From: Paraglaciecola sp. T6c
Lineage (GTDB): Bacteria > Pseudomonadota > Gammaproteobacteria > Enterobacterales > Alteromonadaceae
Assembly (NCBI RefSeq): GCF_000014225.1
Contig: NC_008228.1
Location: forward strand, 3,038,001 to 3,102,000
Length of the DNA stretch: 64,000 bases
Direction: 5' to 3'
Below are positions 36,681 through 46,124 of this stretch, one piece after another. The position numbers and the translations under genes are program-made. The notes beneath the pieces were generated by a model, which made no database searches, had not been told where the DNA came from, and saw nothing but the letters and a program-made list of their open reading frames with translations. Positions within the stretch are counted from its first letter, which is position 1. The number at the start of each line of letters is the position of its first letter.

Positions 36681-37568
36681 TTGAACATGTCATTATTTCG
36701 CTCGGCTTTTTACTCAGTTTCTGTACCACTCATTGCGGCCATCTCGATGTTCACCACCACGGTGGACGCCGCTTCAGTATGGAAGGTCACCTCTGGCGAC
36801 AACAGCTTATATATTGGCGGCACTATTCATATCTTGGCCCCAGAAGATTACCCCTTACCCAGTGAATATGAAACGGCCTATCAACACGCTTCCACCCTAG
36901 TGTTTGAAACAGATATGACGGCGGTAAAAAGCGTTGAGTTTCAGCAAAAAATGTTAGGTATGATGACTTACACTGATGGCCGATCACTCAAAGACGACTT
37001 ATCACAACAAAGTTACCAAAAACTCGAAACGCATTTAGCCCAGCGGGGTATACCGATTGCGCAAATGGCGGCAATGAAGCCGAGCCTTATTAGCATTACC
37101 CTGAGTATTATCGAACTGCAAAGCCTAGGCTTTACTAGTGAAGGCGTTGACCAATTTTACTCTGACAAAGGCACTCACGCGGGTAAAACCATTCAATGGC
37201 TTGAAACCCCAGATGAACAATTGAGTTTTCTCGCCAATTTGGGTGGTGACGATAACGACGCCCTGATTGAATACACCTTGCGAGACATTAAGAAAATGCC
37301 CGTTTTAATAGGCGACATGCGCACCAGTTGGCGCGAGGGCGATATGCAAAAAATGGCGGACATCAGTATCGTGCCTTTTAAACAAGACTATGCACAAATT
37401 TACCAAGATTTGATTGTCACCAGAAACGCTAATTGGATGCCACATATAGAAGACATGCTAAAAACATCGAACGTAGAATTTATTATGGTCGGTGCCATGC
37501 ACCTTGCGGGCGATGACAGCGTATTAAAGCAGTTAAAAGCGCAGGGCTACCGCGTAGAAAAATTATAG
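36681..37568 (+). CDS. TraB/GumN family protein, exported
   Basis: 295 residues with an N-terminal signal peptide (SAFYSVSVPLIAAISMFTTT VDA split). TTG 36681 is taken as start because AGGAAG lies 4 bp ahead; ATG 36687 is the alternative. The family signatures are SLYIGGTIHILAPEDYPLP (GG-x-x-H near residue 48) and the C-terminal FIMVGAMHLAGDDSVLKQLK. TraB/GumN proteins share a fold with Tiki-type metalloproteases; the two conserved GxxH histidines and a glutamate could bind metal. Periplasmic, function unknown. It precedes moeB by 35 bp and may be co-transcribed. Confidence 0.87.
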   Translation: MNMSLFRSAFYSVSVPLIAAISMFTTTVDAASVWKVTSGDNSLYIGGTIHILAPEDYPLPSEYETAYQHASTLVFETDMTAVKSVEFQQKMLGMMTYTDGRSLKDDLSQQSYQKLETHLAQRGIPIAQMAAMKPSLISITLSIIELQSLGFTSEGVDQFYSDKGTHAGKTIQWLETPDEQLSFLANLGGDDNDALIEYTLRDIKKMPVLIGDMRTSWREGDMQKMADISIVPFKQDYAQIYQDLIVTRNANWMPHIEDMLKTSNVEFIMVGAMHLAGDDSVLKQLKAQGYRVEKL

Positions 37569-37603
37569 CAAAGCAGAAAACGGCCATTATTTATCAGGAC
37601 ACT

Positions 37604-38374
37604 ATGCCCTCTATTACGCCCCCGACACTAACCAAAGCGCTCGCCTTGCGTTACGCGAGGCAAATTTTATTGCCAGCTATCGACCTTGATGGCCAAGAAG
37701 CCCTCATGGGTTCCAAGGTATTGATTATTGGTGTAGGCGGTTTAGGCTGCGCTGCTGCGCAATACCTTGTTAGTTCTGGTATTGGCGAAATCACCTTGGT
37801 GGATGATGACAAGGTTGAGCTGTCTAATTTACATCGCCAAGTTCTTCATCATGAACAAGACGTGGGCGTTAAAAAAGTCGATTCAGCGAAGACGAGTTTA
37901 CTGGCCAATAATAGCCTGTGCGTTATCAACACCATTGATGAGCGCCTTGATGATAATGCGCTTAGCCAACACGTCAGCCAACATAATGTGGTGCTCGATT
38001 GCACTGACAATTTAGCCACTCGCCAGCAAATTAATAAACTGTGTTTCACTCATAAGGTGCCCCTTATAAGCGGCGCTGCAATTCGCTTTGAAGGTCAAGT
38101 GAGCACCTACCTGATGGATAACCACAGCCCTTGTTACCAGTGCTTAAGTCAGGTTTTTCCAGAGCAGCAGCTCAGCTGCATGGAAGCTGGCGTGATACCT
38201 CCGTTAGTAGGCGTTATAGGCAGCATGCAGGCATTAGAGGCGATTAAATATCTCACAGGTGCTGGCGAACTTCTCAATGGTATTTTGCAACTGTTCGATG
38301 CTAAATCTTCGCAGTTTCAACGCTTTTCTATCCCTAAAAACCCGCAATGTAGCATTTGTTCTAAAACGGGCTAA
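37604..38374 (+). CDS. moeB: molybdopterin-synthase adenylyltransferase
   Basis: 256 residues, E1-like enzyme that adenylates the C-terminus of MoaD for sulfur transfer in molybdopterin synthesis. Seen: nucleotide loop VLIIGVGGLGCAAAQYLVSS, the aspartate/arginine block TLVDDDKVELSNLHRQVLHH, zinc ligands in SPCYQCL and PQCSICSK, and the conserved Cys in QLSCMEAGVIPPLVG. No rhodanese domain is fused, which favours MoeB over the MoeZ type; a ThiF role cannot be fully excluded. moeA follows after 139 bp. Confidence 0.9.
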   Translation: MPSITPPTLTKALALRYARQILLPAIDLDGQEALMGSKVLIIGVGGLGCAAAQYLVSSGIGEITLVDDDKVELSNLHRQVLHHEQDVGVKKVDSAKTSLLANNSLCVINTIDERLDDNALSQHVSQHNVVLDCTDNLATRQQINKLCFTHKVPLISGAAIRFEGQVSTYLMDNHSPCYQCLSQVFPEQQLSCMEAGVIPPLVGVIGSMQALEAIKYLTGAGELLNGILQLFDAKSSQFQRFSIPKNPQCSICSKTG

Positions 38375-38513
38375 TACAGCTCAATACACACAACAGCATT
38401 ATATATTCATATACATAGCTGCTTGCAGTTTTATTTTATGTTTGGCCTTTCGTTACGTGGCCCTTGTCAGTAATATTGGTCGGCTAAGAAATTCCTCGAA
38501 TAAGTAGTCTTTT

Positions 38514-39761
38514 ATGATGATAACCAGTTGCGACACTCCGGGTTTGTTACCTTTATCACAGGCGCTAGATGCGATGCGCAGCGTTATTTCAGCCGTGACA
38601 GAGCATGAACAATGCGACTTAATGCAGGCTCGAGGACGTATTTTAGCCGAAGACGTTATTTCTCAGGTAAATGTTCCCCCTAGCGACAACTCCGCCATGG
38701 ACGGTTATGCCATGATAGCTGCAGACTTGCAGCAACAAGACACCTTAGAATTAGTCGGCACTGCCTTCGCAGGTATTCCTTATGAAGGCACTGTGAATCC
38801 AGGTCAATGCGTGCGCATTATGACCGGCGCCATTATGCCAAGCGGGGCCGACGCCGTAGTGATGCAAGAAAATACCGCTGCGCTTGATGACACCCCCCAA
38901 CGCATTCAGTTTATGCAATCGCCTAAAGCCGGTAACAGTGTGCGAAAGGCAGGAGAAGATATTAGCCGAGGTGCGGTGGTACTCAACGCTGGCACACGCT
39001 TAACTCCCGCGCATTTATCTCTGTTGGCTTCTGTGGGAATTGCCACTGCGTCCGTAGTTCGTAAACTTAAGGTGGGCTTAATTGCCACCGGTGATGAATT
39101 GGTATCACCTGGCAATACACTTAATAGCGGGCAAATTTACGAAAGCAATCGTTATGCCCTGCGCGGGATGCTAGAGGAGTTTGGCGCACATGTGATTGAT
39201 TTTGGCATAGTAGAAGACAAACCTGAAAGCCTACAACGCACCTTTGAAGAGGCTGACACGCGCTGTGACATTGTGCTTTCTTGTGGCGGCGTGTCCGTCG
39301 GTGATGCTGATTATGTGAAAGACGTTTTGCACAGTATAGGCAGTGTTAATTTTTGGAAAGTGGCTATCAAGCCAGGCAAACCCTTCGCGTTTGGTCAATT
39401 AAGCAAAGCGTGGTTTTGCGGCCTTCCAGGCAACCCTGTTTCATCTTACGTTACCTTCGAGCAATTGGTGAAGCCGGTGCTTGAAACGCTAAGCGGGCAA
39501 ACGCCGAGCATGGCTATGTTATTAAATGCCACCGCAGACTGTGATATACGCAAAGTCCCTGGGCGCGCTGATTATCAGCGAGGTATATACCGTTCGGGCG
39601 AAAACGGCCAATTGTTCGTCAGCCCCAACGGCAAACAAGGCTCAGGCGTAATGAGCAGTATCGCTCATGCTAATTGTTACATCGTGCTGGCGCAAGATGC
39701 TGGCAGTATAGAACAAGGCAGCACTGTACTTATTCAACCCTTTACCTCATTGGCTTATTAA
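38514..39761 (+). CDS. moeA: molybdopterin molybdenumtransferase
   Basis: 415 residues. It inserts molybdate into adenylated molybdopterin. MoeA blocks: VPPSDNSAMDGYAMIAADLQ, GQCVRIMTGAIMPSGADAVV, GLIATGDELVSPG, LSCGGVSVGDADYVKDVLHS, FCGLPGNPVSSYVTFEQLV. The first two codons are both ATG. Product serves NasA and the hydroxylase of the 7-15 kb operon. Its stop is followed without a gap by the GTG start of the MATE gene. Confidence 0.96.
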   Translation: MMITSCDTPGLLPLSQALDAMRSVISAVTEHEQCDLMQARGRILAEDVISQVNVPPSDNSAMDGYAMIAADLQQQDTLELVGTAFAGIPYEGTVNPGQCVRIMTGAIMPSGADAVVMQENTAALDDTPQRIQFMQSPKAGNSVRKAGEDISRGAVVLNAGTRLTPAHLSLLASVGIATASVVRKLKVGLIATGDELVSPGNTLNSGQIYESNRYALRGMLEEFGAHVIDFGIVEDKPESLQRTFEEADTRCDIVLSCGGVSVGDADYVKDVLHSIGSVNFWKVAIKPGKPFAFGQLSKAWFCGLPGNPVSSYVTFEQLVKPVLETLSGQTPSMAMLLNATADCDIRKVPGRADYQRGIYRSGENGQLFVSPNGKQGSGVMSSIAHANCYIVLAQDAGSIEQGSTVLIQPFTSLAY

Positions 39762-41126
39762 GTGACCCTAAAAATCGAATTCAAAGCCCTTGCCCATTTG
39801 GCTTGGCCCTTATTAATTGCCCAAGTAACCCAAACATTAATGGGCGTATCTGACACCATTATGGCGGGGCGCTTTTCCGCTACCGATATGGCCGCTGTGG
39901 CCATAGGTTTTAGCTTTACTATGCCTATGCTCGTATTTATTCAAGGCCTAACGTTAGCACTGCCGCCCATTATTTCGCGCTTTAACGGAGCAAAACAACT
40001 AGATAAAGTCGCCAATGCCAGTTATCAAGTGATGTGGTTAGCACTGTTTTTTGCCCTACTGTCCTTGGTGCTCAGCACCTTTCTGGATTTTTTCTTTTCG
40101 CTAATTGAAATGGAAGCAGACCTTCGCGTGATCACTATCGATTATGTGCGATATGTACTCTACTCCATGCCGGCTTTTGCGTTATACCAAGTGTTACGCA
40201 ATGTGTGTGAGGGACTGTCTATCACCAAACCGAGCATGATCATTATGATTATTGGTTTGCTGGTGAATATCCCTGCCAATTACGTGTTTATTTACGGTAA
40301 ACTCGGCCTACCCGCTTTTGGCGGTGCAGGCTGTGGTATTGCGACTGGCTTGGTGTTTTTGGCCATGATGTTTGCCACGTGGGTGTACACCCTCAATTCT
40401 AAAAAGTTACAACAATATGCGCTTTACACGCGTATTTTTGCTCCCAACGTTAAAGACATGTGGGCTAGCCTCAAATTAGGCTTACCCATTGCCTTGACTA
40501 TTTTATTTGAGGTCACACTTTTTACTGTCGTCGCAATCTTACTGGCGCCTTTTGGCTCTACGATTGTCGCAGCGCATCAGGTGGCTCTGAATTTCTCATC
40601 GTTGATGTTTATGATCCCATTAAGTTTAGGTATGGCGACCAGTATCCGAGTGAGTCATCTACTGGGTGAAAACAATCCATCACAAGCTAAGATGGCTACC
40701 CGCGCAGCACTATTAATGGGGTTAACCTCTGCCACACTGACTGCCACTATGACCTATTTGGCCCGGGTTCATATTGGTGAGCTTTACAGCAACAACGCTG
40801 AAGTCATAAACATGGCGGCAGGCCTTATGTTACTAGCAGCCCTATTTCAGTTTTCAGATGCCATACAAGTGGTTTCAGCTACTGCGTTGCGCGGTTACAA
40901 AGACACCGCAGCCATGTTCTATCTTAGTTTTATTTCCTACTGGGTAATCGGCATGACGATAGGCTGCGTATTAGCCCTCACTGATTGGATAGTCCCGCGC
41001 ATGGCCGCAGCAGGATTCTGGATAGGCTTTATTTGCGGGTTAACCTCAGCGGCAATTTTGCTGGGCCTTAGGTTGCGCCACGTACAGCGCCGCCAAGAAA
41101 ACATGCCTGTTGAAATAAGCATTTAA
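39762..41126 (+). CDS. MATE family multidrug/Na+ antiporter (NorM-like)
   Basis: 454 residues, 12 membrane segments in two homologous halves; starts WPLLIAQVTQTLMGVSDTIM AGRFS and contains CEGLSITKPSMIIMIIGLL, NIPANYVFIYGKLGLPAFGG, and the second-half repeat FSDAIQVVSATALRGYKDTA. The start is GTG immediately after the moeA stop (TAAGTG), so translation is coupled to moeA. Inner-membrane efflux of cationic drugs by Na+ or H+ exchange is the family role. Why it is coupled to moeA is not evident; this may be simple operon capture. Confidence 0.92.
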   Translation: MTLKIEFKALAHLAWPLLIAQVTQTLMGVSDTIMAGRFSATDMAAVAIGFSFTMPMLVFIQGLTLALPPIISRFNGAKQLDKVANASYQVMWLALFFALLSLVLSTFLDFFFSLIEMEADLRVITIDYVRYVLYSMPAFALYQVLRNVCEGLSITKPSMIIMIIGLLVNIPANYVFIYGKLGLPAFGGAGCGIATGLVFLAMMFATWVYTLNSKKLQQYALYTRIFAPNVKDMWASLKLGLPIALTILFEVTLFTVVAILLAPFGSTIVAAHQVALNFSSLMFMIPLSLGMATSIRVSHLLGENNPSQAKMATRAALLMGLTSATLTATMTYLARVHIGELYSNNAEVINMAAGLMLLAALFQFSDAIQVVSATALRGYKDTAAMFYLSFISYWVIGMTIGCVLALTDWIVPRMAAAGFWIGFICGLTSAAILLGLRLRHVQRRQENMPVEISI

Positions 41127-41134
41127 CCCGTTCT

Positions 41135-41169
41135 ACAGCCACCTATTGTTACTCACTTTAGGTGGCTGT
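41135..41169 (+). terminator. hairpin after the MATE gene
   Basis: 11-bp inverted repeat ACAGCCACCTA (41135-41145) / TAGGTGGCTGT (41159-41169), 8 bp past the stop. No T-tract follows, so termination is likely but not certain. Confidence 0.5.
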
Positions 41170-41272
41170 GATGATGAGGAAATACAATACCCGCTATCGT
41201 GAATAGTTCCCCATTGCATCGAATTGGCTTAACGATTATTGTTTAAATAATCGCCCATCCACTAAGCCCGTC

Positions 41273-42610
41273 ATGAAAAACCTCTTTAGTCTGTTCATAC
41301 TTACCTGCGTTTTCAGCTCAGCCGCACTGGCTTTTGATAAAGCCAAGTTAGATAAATACATAGAAAGCCTAGATACCCATGACAAGGCCATGTTCAGTGT
41401 GGCTGTGGTGCAAAATGGCCAACCTATTTATCAAAAATCCATTGGCTATGTAGATATCGAAACTAAGCAAGTCGCCAATAAGAACACTCAGTATCGTATT
41501 GGCTCCATCACGAAAGTATTCACATCCACAATGATTTTTCAGCTTATTGATGAAGGTAAGCTTGCATTAGATACCAAGCTCGCAACCTTCTACCCGCAAA
41601 TCAAGAACGCCGAATTGATCAGCATGTCCATGCTACTTAACCATAGAAGCGGTATTCATAATTTCACCGATACCCCTGATTACGAGCAATACATGACTAA
41701 AGCTAAAACCAAAGCTGAAATGGTAAGCTTGATTGGATCGTTAGACAGCGATTTTACACCAGACAGCGCGGCCAGTTATTCAAACAGCGGCTACGTACTA
41801 CTGGGGTTTATCATTGAGGACATCACAAATGATAGCTACGAAAATCAGTTACATAAGCGAATTACCGCTAAAGTAAACCTGAACAGAACGACATTTGGCG
41901 GACCCGTTAAGCCGTCAGATAATCAAGCTCACTCTTATAAACATGCAACAAGCGAATGGGTCGCACATTCAGAAACTGACATGAGTATTCCATATGGGGC
42001 CGGCGCTATTATCTCTACCTCGACTGAAGTCGGGATATTTATCGAAAATCTCATGACTGGCAAGCTTACCTCAGCAAACTCACTGGCGAAAATGAAAGAG
42101 CTTAATCAAGGTTATGGGCGCGGACTGTTTGCATTTCCGTTTCATGAAAGAATCGCTTACGGACACACAGGAGGAATTGACGGATTTACCTCTCACACTG
42201 GCTACATTGGTGACGATGAAGTTGTTTTTACCTTGACCTCTAACGGTATGAACATGTCAATGAACGATATCAGCATTGCCATTTTAAGCATCTACTACGA
42301 TATGCCGTTTGATTTACCTGACTTTGGTCAAAAAGCCATTACCTTAACCGAAAGAGAATTAAGCCAATACCAAGGTGTGTTTTCGTCAAAACAAATAGCG
42401 CTTAACATTACCCTCAAAACCGATGGGGCTATTCTGACAGCACAAGCCACCGGTCAGAAAGCATTTAACCTAACGTCCTATTCCAGCACTGATTTTCGTT
42501 TCGATCCGGCGGGAATAAAAATACAATTTGCCACTCAAGGGGAAAAGGTTGATTACACCACCTTTGCGCTCAAACAAGGGGGCGGTAAGTACACGTTTAT
42601 CCGCGAGTGA
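41273..42610 (+). CDS. beta-lactamase-family serine hydrolase, exported
   Basis: 445 residues with a signal peptide (KNLFSLFILTCVFSSAALA). Class C beta-lactamase/D-peptidase fold: S-x-x-K nucleophile in YRIGSITKVFTSTM (Ser near residue 75), Y-x-N in ASYSNSGYVLLGF, and HTGG in AYGHTGGIDGFTSH replacing the KTG triad. After the hydrolase domain there is a C-terminal beta-rich domain (about 360-445). Such proteins act on peptides or esters in the periplasm; true beta-lactamase activity is uncommon. Alone, convergent with the following gene. Confidence 0.88.
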   Translation: MKNLFSLFILTCVFSSAALAFDKAKLDKYIESLDTHDKAMFSVAVVQNGQPIYQKSIGYVDIETKQVANKNTQYRIGSITKVFTSTMIFQLIDEGKLALDTKLATFYPQIKNAELISMSMLLNHRSGIHNFTDTPDYEQYMTKAKTKAEMVSLIGSLDSDFTPDSAASYSNSGYVLLGFIIEDITNDSYENQLHKRITAKVNLNRTTFGGPVKPSDNQAHSYKHATSEWVAHSETDMSIPYGAGAIISTSTEVGIFIENLMTGKLTSANSLAKMKELNQGYGRGLFAFPFHERIAYGHTGGIDGFTSHTGYIGDDEVVFTLTSNGMNMSMNDISIAILSIYYDMPFDLPDFGQKAITLTERELSQYQGVFSSKQIALNITLKTDGAILTAQATGQKAFNLTSYSSTDFRFDPAGIKIQFATQGEKVDYTTFALKQGGGKYTFIRE

Positions 42611-42656
42611 TGCCATAACAACGAAAGGGAAACTCAGGGAAGAGCAGTACTAATCA

Positions 42657-43385
42657 TTAATTTTGGCGAGCTTGAGATAAGTAATGTTCTCGGCGAATGG
42701 TAGCAAATTCATCATCCTTAATCGCTTTTCGCACGGCGGCTTCAACCAAGTGTTTATGCTTAAATAACGGCGAATTTTGGCTGATGGTTACATAATAATT
42801 ATTCACTTCAATGGGTTGATACTGGGCTAAAACAATATCATTTTGTAGGCCCATATCATTGATCCGTGGTAACGCACTTTCTTGAAAGTGGATAAAGGTA
42901 TCAATTCTGCCTTTCTTTAACAGTTCTATCTTTTGCAAAAGCGTCGATACGGGAACCATTACCAAGTCTGTTTCTTGGTTAAATCTCTCAAAATATTTTG
43001 CATTTCGAGTCACGCCAATATTCAGCTTTCTCAAATCGGTAAAACTCAGTAGCTGGTTTTCATCACTTTTGCGAACAAAAAAAGTGTGTCTCAGGGTTTC
43101 ATAACTTGGTTTGATATAAACGACTTCGTCTTGCTCACCATCCACACGCCGTAACCCAACTAACAGATCTAAATTTCCTTCCCGTAATTCTCTTATTCTT
43201 CTGGCAAAAGGCATGGGAATGATTTCAATTTCCATGTTCATATGTTTAGCAATATTTTTAAGATATTTGACTTGTAACCCGTTGATGAACTCCTTAGACA
43301 CCGAGCTTTGAATGACATATTGCCCATAGGAAATCGCGGGAAATAATCCAAAGATTAAAAGGAAAACTAAGATAAAAAAACGCAT
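42657..43385 (-). CDS. extracellular solute-binding family 3-like protein
   Basis: 242 residues from ATG 43385, which begins a signal peptide (RFFILVFLLIFGLFPAISYG); the frame opens 69 bp earlier without a better start. Periplasmic binding fold of the amino-acid type: KYLKNIAKHMNMEIEIIPMP, REGNLDLLVGLRRVD, TRNAKYFERFNQ, LLKKGRIDTFIHFQESALPR. There are no permease or ATPase genes nearby, so it may be an orphan sensor or a free binding protein. Ligand unknown. Confidence 0.8.
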   Translation of the reverse strand: MRFFILVFLLIFGLFPAISYGQYVIQSSVSKEFINGLQVKYLKNIAKHMNMEIEIIPMPFARRIRELREGNLDLLVGLRRVDGEQDEVVYIKPSYETLRHTFFVRKSDENQLLSFTDLRKLNIGVTRNAKYFERFNQETDLVMVPVSTLLQKIELLKKGRIDTFIHFQESALPRINDMGLQNDIVLAQYQPIEVNNYYVTISQNSPLFKHKHLVEAAVRKAIKDDEFATIRREHYLSQARQN

Positions 43386-43569
43386 GTCTAAACCAGATAA
43401 AACAGATAATGAATCGTCATTATCACCCAGCATGGGGTTTAAGCCAATAGCCACATACTACCTTTACGCACTCTGGCATCGGATTTCAATTAGCCGCAGA
43501 GGCAATAATCCTGTACGGAGGTATCAAGCACGCTGAATGAGTAAAGGCGTGGCCATCCATCTTTGAATT

Positions 43570-43714
43570 TGTAGACAGCGAAACGTTGCACTGTCTACAA
43601 ACTGCTCGTTCAAAACGGTTTATAGACTTTAAAAAACCTAAAACGAGCAAAGCATATTCTAACTCGAGCTTATTTAGATACAGCTCAATGAGATAATCTT
43701 ATCCCATTGAGCTG
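43570..43714. repeat. two long hairpins between the binding-protein and DUF3360 genes
   Basis: TGTAGACAG (43570-43578) / CTGTCTACA (43591-43599) is a perfect 9-bp inverted repeat. CAGCTCAATG (43681-43690) / CATTGAGCTG (43705-43714) is a perfect 10-bp repeat with an inner GATAA/TTATC pair. The second lies 20 bp past the DUF3360 stop and probably ends that transcript; its U-tract is weak. The first may be a regulatory dyad upstream of the binding-protein gene. Confidence 0.55.
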
Positions 43715-43734
43715 TCACATTCTGAGCACTTTTG

Positions 43735-45252
43735 TTAATGCCTAAAACTGCTAAGCAGTGCCGGAATACCCGGTAACATTCCCACCATCGCCATGACGCT
43801 GGTCAATATAATGAACATTACCAATGGGATGATCCAACGACTCATGTGTGTTAGTTCTGCGCTTCGCTCTTTGCAGCCGATTAGGCCTAAGTTATCCAGC
43901 AGCATGGTTAATGACCAGCCAAATGCGGGGTTCACCAGTGATGACGCAAACACCACTATCGCAGCAGATTGTGTGGTTTTGCCTTCTCTGGTCATTTCCA
44001 TACCTGCTTCAAGCAACGGAATAAACACCCCTACAATCAACGCCACACACAATACGGGTTGCCAAATAGCGAGATCCATTGGATACCCCCACACACCAGC
44101 AATGACACAAAACAGCGCGGTTAAAATAGCACCGGCAGGTATCGGGCGCTTGGCAATGGCCGCCGGCACAATGTAGGTGCCCCAAGACGAGGTGAAATTG
44201 GCACCGCCAAAAATAGAGCCAAAGGTTTGCCTTACCGATGCGCTAAGCATGGTGTCATCAATATTCATTTGTACTTTTTCGGTTCGCTGCGGGTAACTAA
44301 TTTTTTGAAATACTTGATGACCTAAAAAGTCTGGTGACCACATAGCGACCGCCAGAATAGCAAACGGCAATACCACCATAAAACTCTCAACGGTTGGCAT
44401 GCCAAGCATCCAGCCGGTATTTTCGCCCCACCAGTACATGGGGTTCATATTGGGTAAACCGGGTGCGGTGTGGAATTCAAAAGGTGCGCCTAGCAAAAAA
44501 GCAACAACACCGCCCATAAGGCAGCTTAGTGGCACCGCCAGCCAGCGCTTTTTAAAGTGCTCTAATAAGGCATACAACAAAATGGTCGCAAGAATAACGA
44601 TAAAGGCAATGTGCGTCATTTGGATGCTTTCTGCCCAAGCAAACAGTTTCTTCACTTGGGAAATAGTGCCTATAAAGCCTAAATACAGTAATAGCCCGCC
44701 GCACACACCTTTGCTGGTAAGCCTTGCGAGTAAACTACCGCCCTTGCTAAATGCCAATATCAAACCAAAGGCCCCGATTAACAAGCCAAACGCCATAGGA
44801 TGACCACCTGCAGCTACTACAATGGGGATCAAAGGAATAAGTGGCCCGTGGGTGCCTGCGAGATTGGCGGTGGGTAGAATAAACCCAGAGAACAACACAA
44901 TAAAAACCGAGACGATGAGTAGCTCGTAACGAACATTCTCAAGCACAAAAGCATCACTTAACCCTAGGGTACCTGCAAAGGTAGCGGCAATAGCACTGAC
45001 CATAACCACCTTGCCAATTGTTCCGGCCAGTGCCGGTATCGTATCTTCTATCTCGAAACGATAATCCCTAAAAGGTAAGTTTGCTCGCCAGCGTTTAGGC
45101 TGCATAATTTGCAGTTCGTGTTCGAGGTATTCATCTCTAGTGTTGAACTCTGAGCTGGGTCTGTGCAGATCTTCGTAACTGCCTGAGGGGGAAATCTGCT
45201 CTGTTGTCTCAGATGGTGCAGAGCCCGCATCGTCGTGTGTTCTGGTATTCAT
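43735..45252 (-). CDS. DUF3360 family membrane protein (putative permease)
   Basis: 505 residues. After a hydrophilic N-terminus of about 75 residues (QIMQPKRWRANLPFRDYRFE) there are about 11-12 membrane segments, with GGHPMAFGLLIGAFGLILAF and SIFGGANFTSSWGTYIVPAA. The pattern suggests DUF3360, a transporter-like family distantly similar to NCS2/SulP carriers, described mainly from marine gammaproteobacteria. Substrate unknown. It is divergent from the LysE gene across a 164-bp gap. Confidence 0.75.
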   Translation of the reverse strand: MNTRTHDDAGSAPSETTEQISPSGSYEDLHRPSSEFNTRDEYLEHELQIMQPKRWRANLPFRDYRFEIEDTIPALAGTIGKVVMVSAIAATFAGTLGLSDAFVLENVRYELLIVSVFIVLFSGFILPTANLAGTHGPLIPLIPIVVAAGGHPMAFGLLIGAFGLILAFSKGGSLLARLTSKGVCGGLLLYLGFIGTISQVKKLFAWAESIQMTHIAFIVILATILLYALLEHFKKRWLAVPLSCLMGGVVAFLLGAPFEFHTAPGLPNMNPMYWWGENTGWMLGMPTVESFMVVLPFAILAVAMWSPDFLGHQVFQKISYPQRTEKVQMNIDDTMLSASVRQTFGSIFGGANFTSSWGTYIVPAAIAKRPIPAGAILTALFCVIAGVWGYPMDLAIWQPVLCVALIVGVFIPLLEAGMEMTREGKTTQSAAIVVFASSLVNPAFGWSLTMLLDNLGLIGCKERSAELTHMSRWIIPLVMFIILTSVMAMVGMLPGIPALLSSFRH

Positions 45253-45416
45253 GTATCTCCTAAAAGCGAGTGAATTGCTGAAAATAAAAATCGCTTTCGT
45301 TTAAAGCAAAATTGAACAGAAGCGAAGAATAAATCAAATACCGACGGCTAGCGCATAAGCAAAAGGTCTTATAGAGTAAGTACAATTTTGCTAGGGAGAT
45401 AACGTGGAGAGGATTT

Positions 45417-46037
45417 ATGGGTGAATACAGCTTTTTGATCAGCATAGGAATAGTATTTATGCTCGGTACCATGAGTCCTGGCCCTAGTTTTATATTGGTC
45501 GCAACAACCGCAGTCAGCAAATCAAAAATGCAAGGATTTGGTGTCACGCTAGGCCTCGCCATAGGTGCCGCTATTTTCGCGCTTTTAGCGATATTTGGCT
45601 TGTACGCTATTTTACAGGCAGTGCCATCTATGTATGTTGCTTTAAAAGCGCTTGGGGGAGCGTATTTACTATACCTTGCTTATAAGATGTGGAAGCACGC
45701 TAGTGAACCAATGAAGGTGGTAGCGCCTGAGGAAACAAACACAAAAAATTTTTTAAAAGCGGTGCTATTGGGGTTAACAACCCAGTTGAGTAACCCGAAA
45801 ACAGCCATCATCATTGGTAGCATTTTTGCCGCTCTCTTGCCAAATGAAATCCCAGTATACGGTGAGGCACTACTGTGCTTACTCGCGTTCACTGGGGATA
45901 TTGCTTGGTACTCCTTGGTCGTACTCTTGCTGTCGACGAAGAGAGCCCAACATACTTACTTACGATTCAAGCAACACATAGACAGATTAGCAGGCGGATT
46001 ATTGGGGCTATTAGGCATCAAACTCGTCATTGATTAA
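45417..46037 (+). CDS. LysE/RhtB family amino-acid exporter
   Basis: 206 residues, six membrane segments. Family start FLISIGIVFMLGTMSPGPSF with the conserved PGP motif, then GVTLGLAIGAAIFALLAIFG and the GLTTQLSNPKTAIIIGSIFA segment (NPK). Exports amino acids or homoserine-lactone-like compounds at the inner membrane; the substrate is not predictable. GAGAGGA/GGAGAGG lies a few bases ahead of ATG 45417. No LysR regulator is adjacent. Confidence 0.9.
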   Translation: MGEYSFLISIGIVFMLGTMSPGPSFILVATTAVSKSKMQGFGVTLGLAIGAAIFALLAIFGLYAILQAVPSMYVALKALGGAYLLYLAYKMWKHASEPMKVVAPEETNTKNFLKAVLLGLTTQLSNPKTAIIIGSIFAALLPNEIPVYGEALLCLLAFTGDIAWYSLVVLLLSTKRAQHTYLRFKQHIDRLAGGLLGLLGIKLVID

Positions 46038-46124
46038 CGTTTCCAGAAAATCATAAAAGTCCATAAAACGAAGAGCAGCATGCAAGCTGAGTAACCGAAT
46101 AAACACATCCCCCTAAAGCAAGGC

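Noticed and set aside
41135-43714. Search for insertion-sequence ends or target duplications around the serine hydrolase and binding-protein genes
   Set aside because: Inverted repeats found are hairpins next to gene ends; no transposase frame or flanking direct repeat was seen.
44399-44803. 134-codon plus-strand frame inside the DUF3360 gene
   Set aside because: Antisense shadow of a clear multi-span membrane protein.
45260-45562. 100-codon minus-strand frame over the LysE gene start
   Set aside because: Overlaps the well-supported LysE gene on the other strand and the promoter region; no family match.
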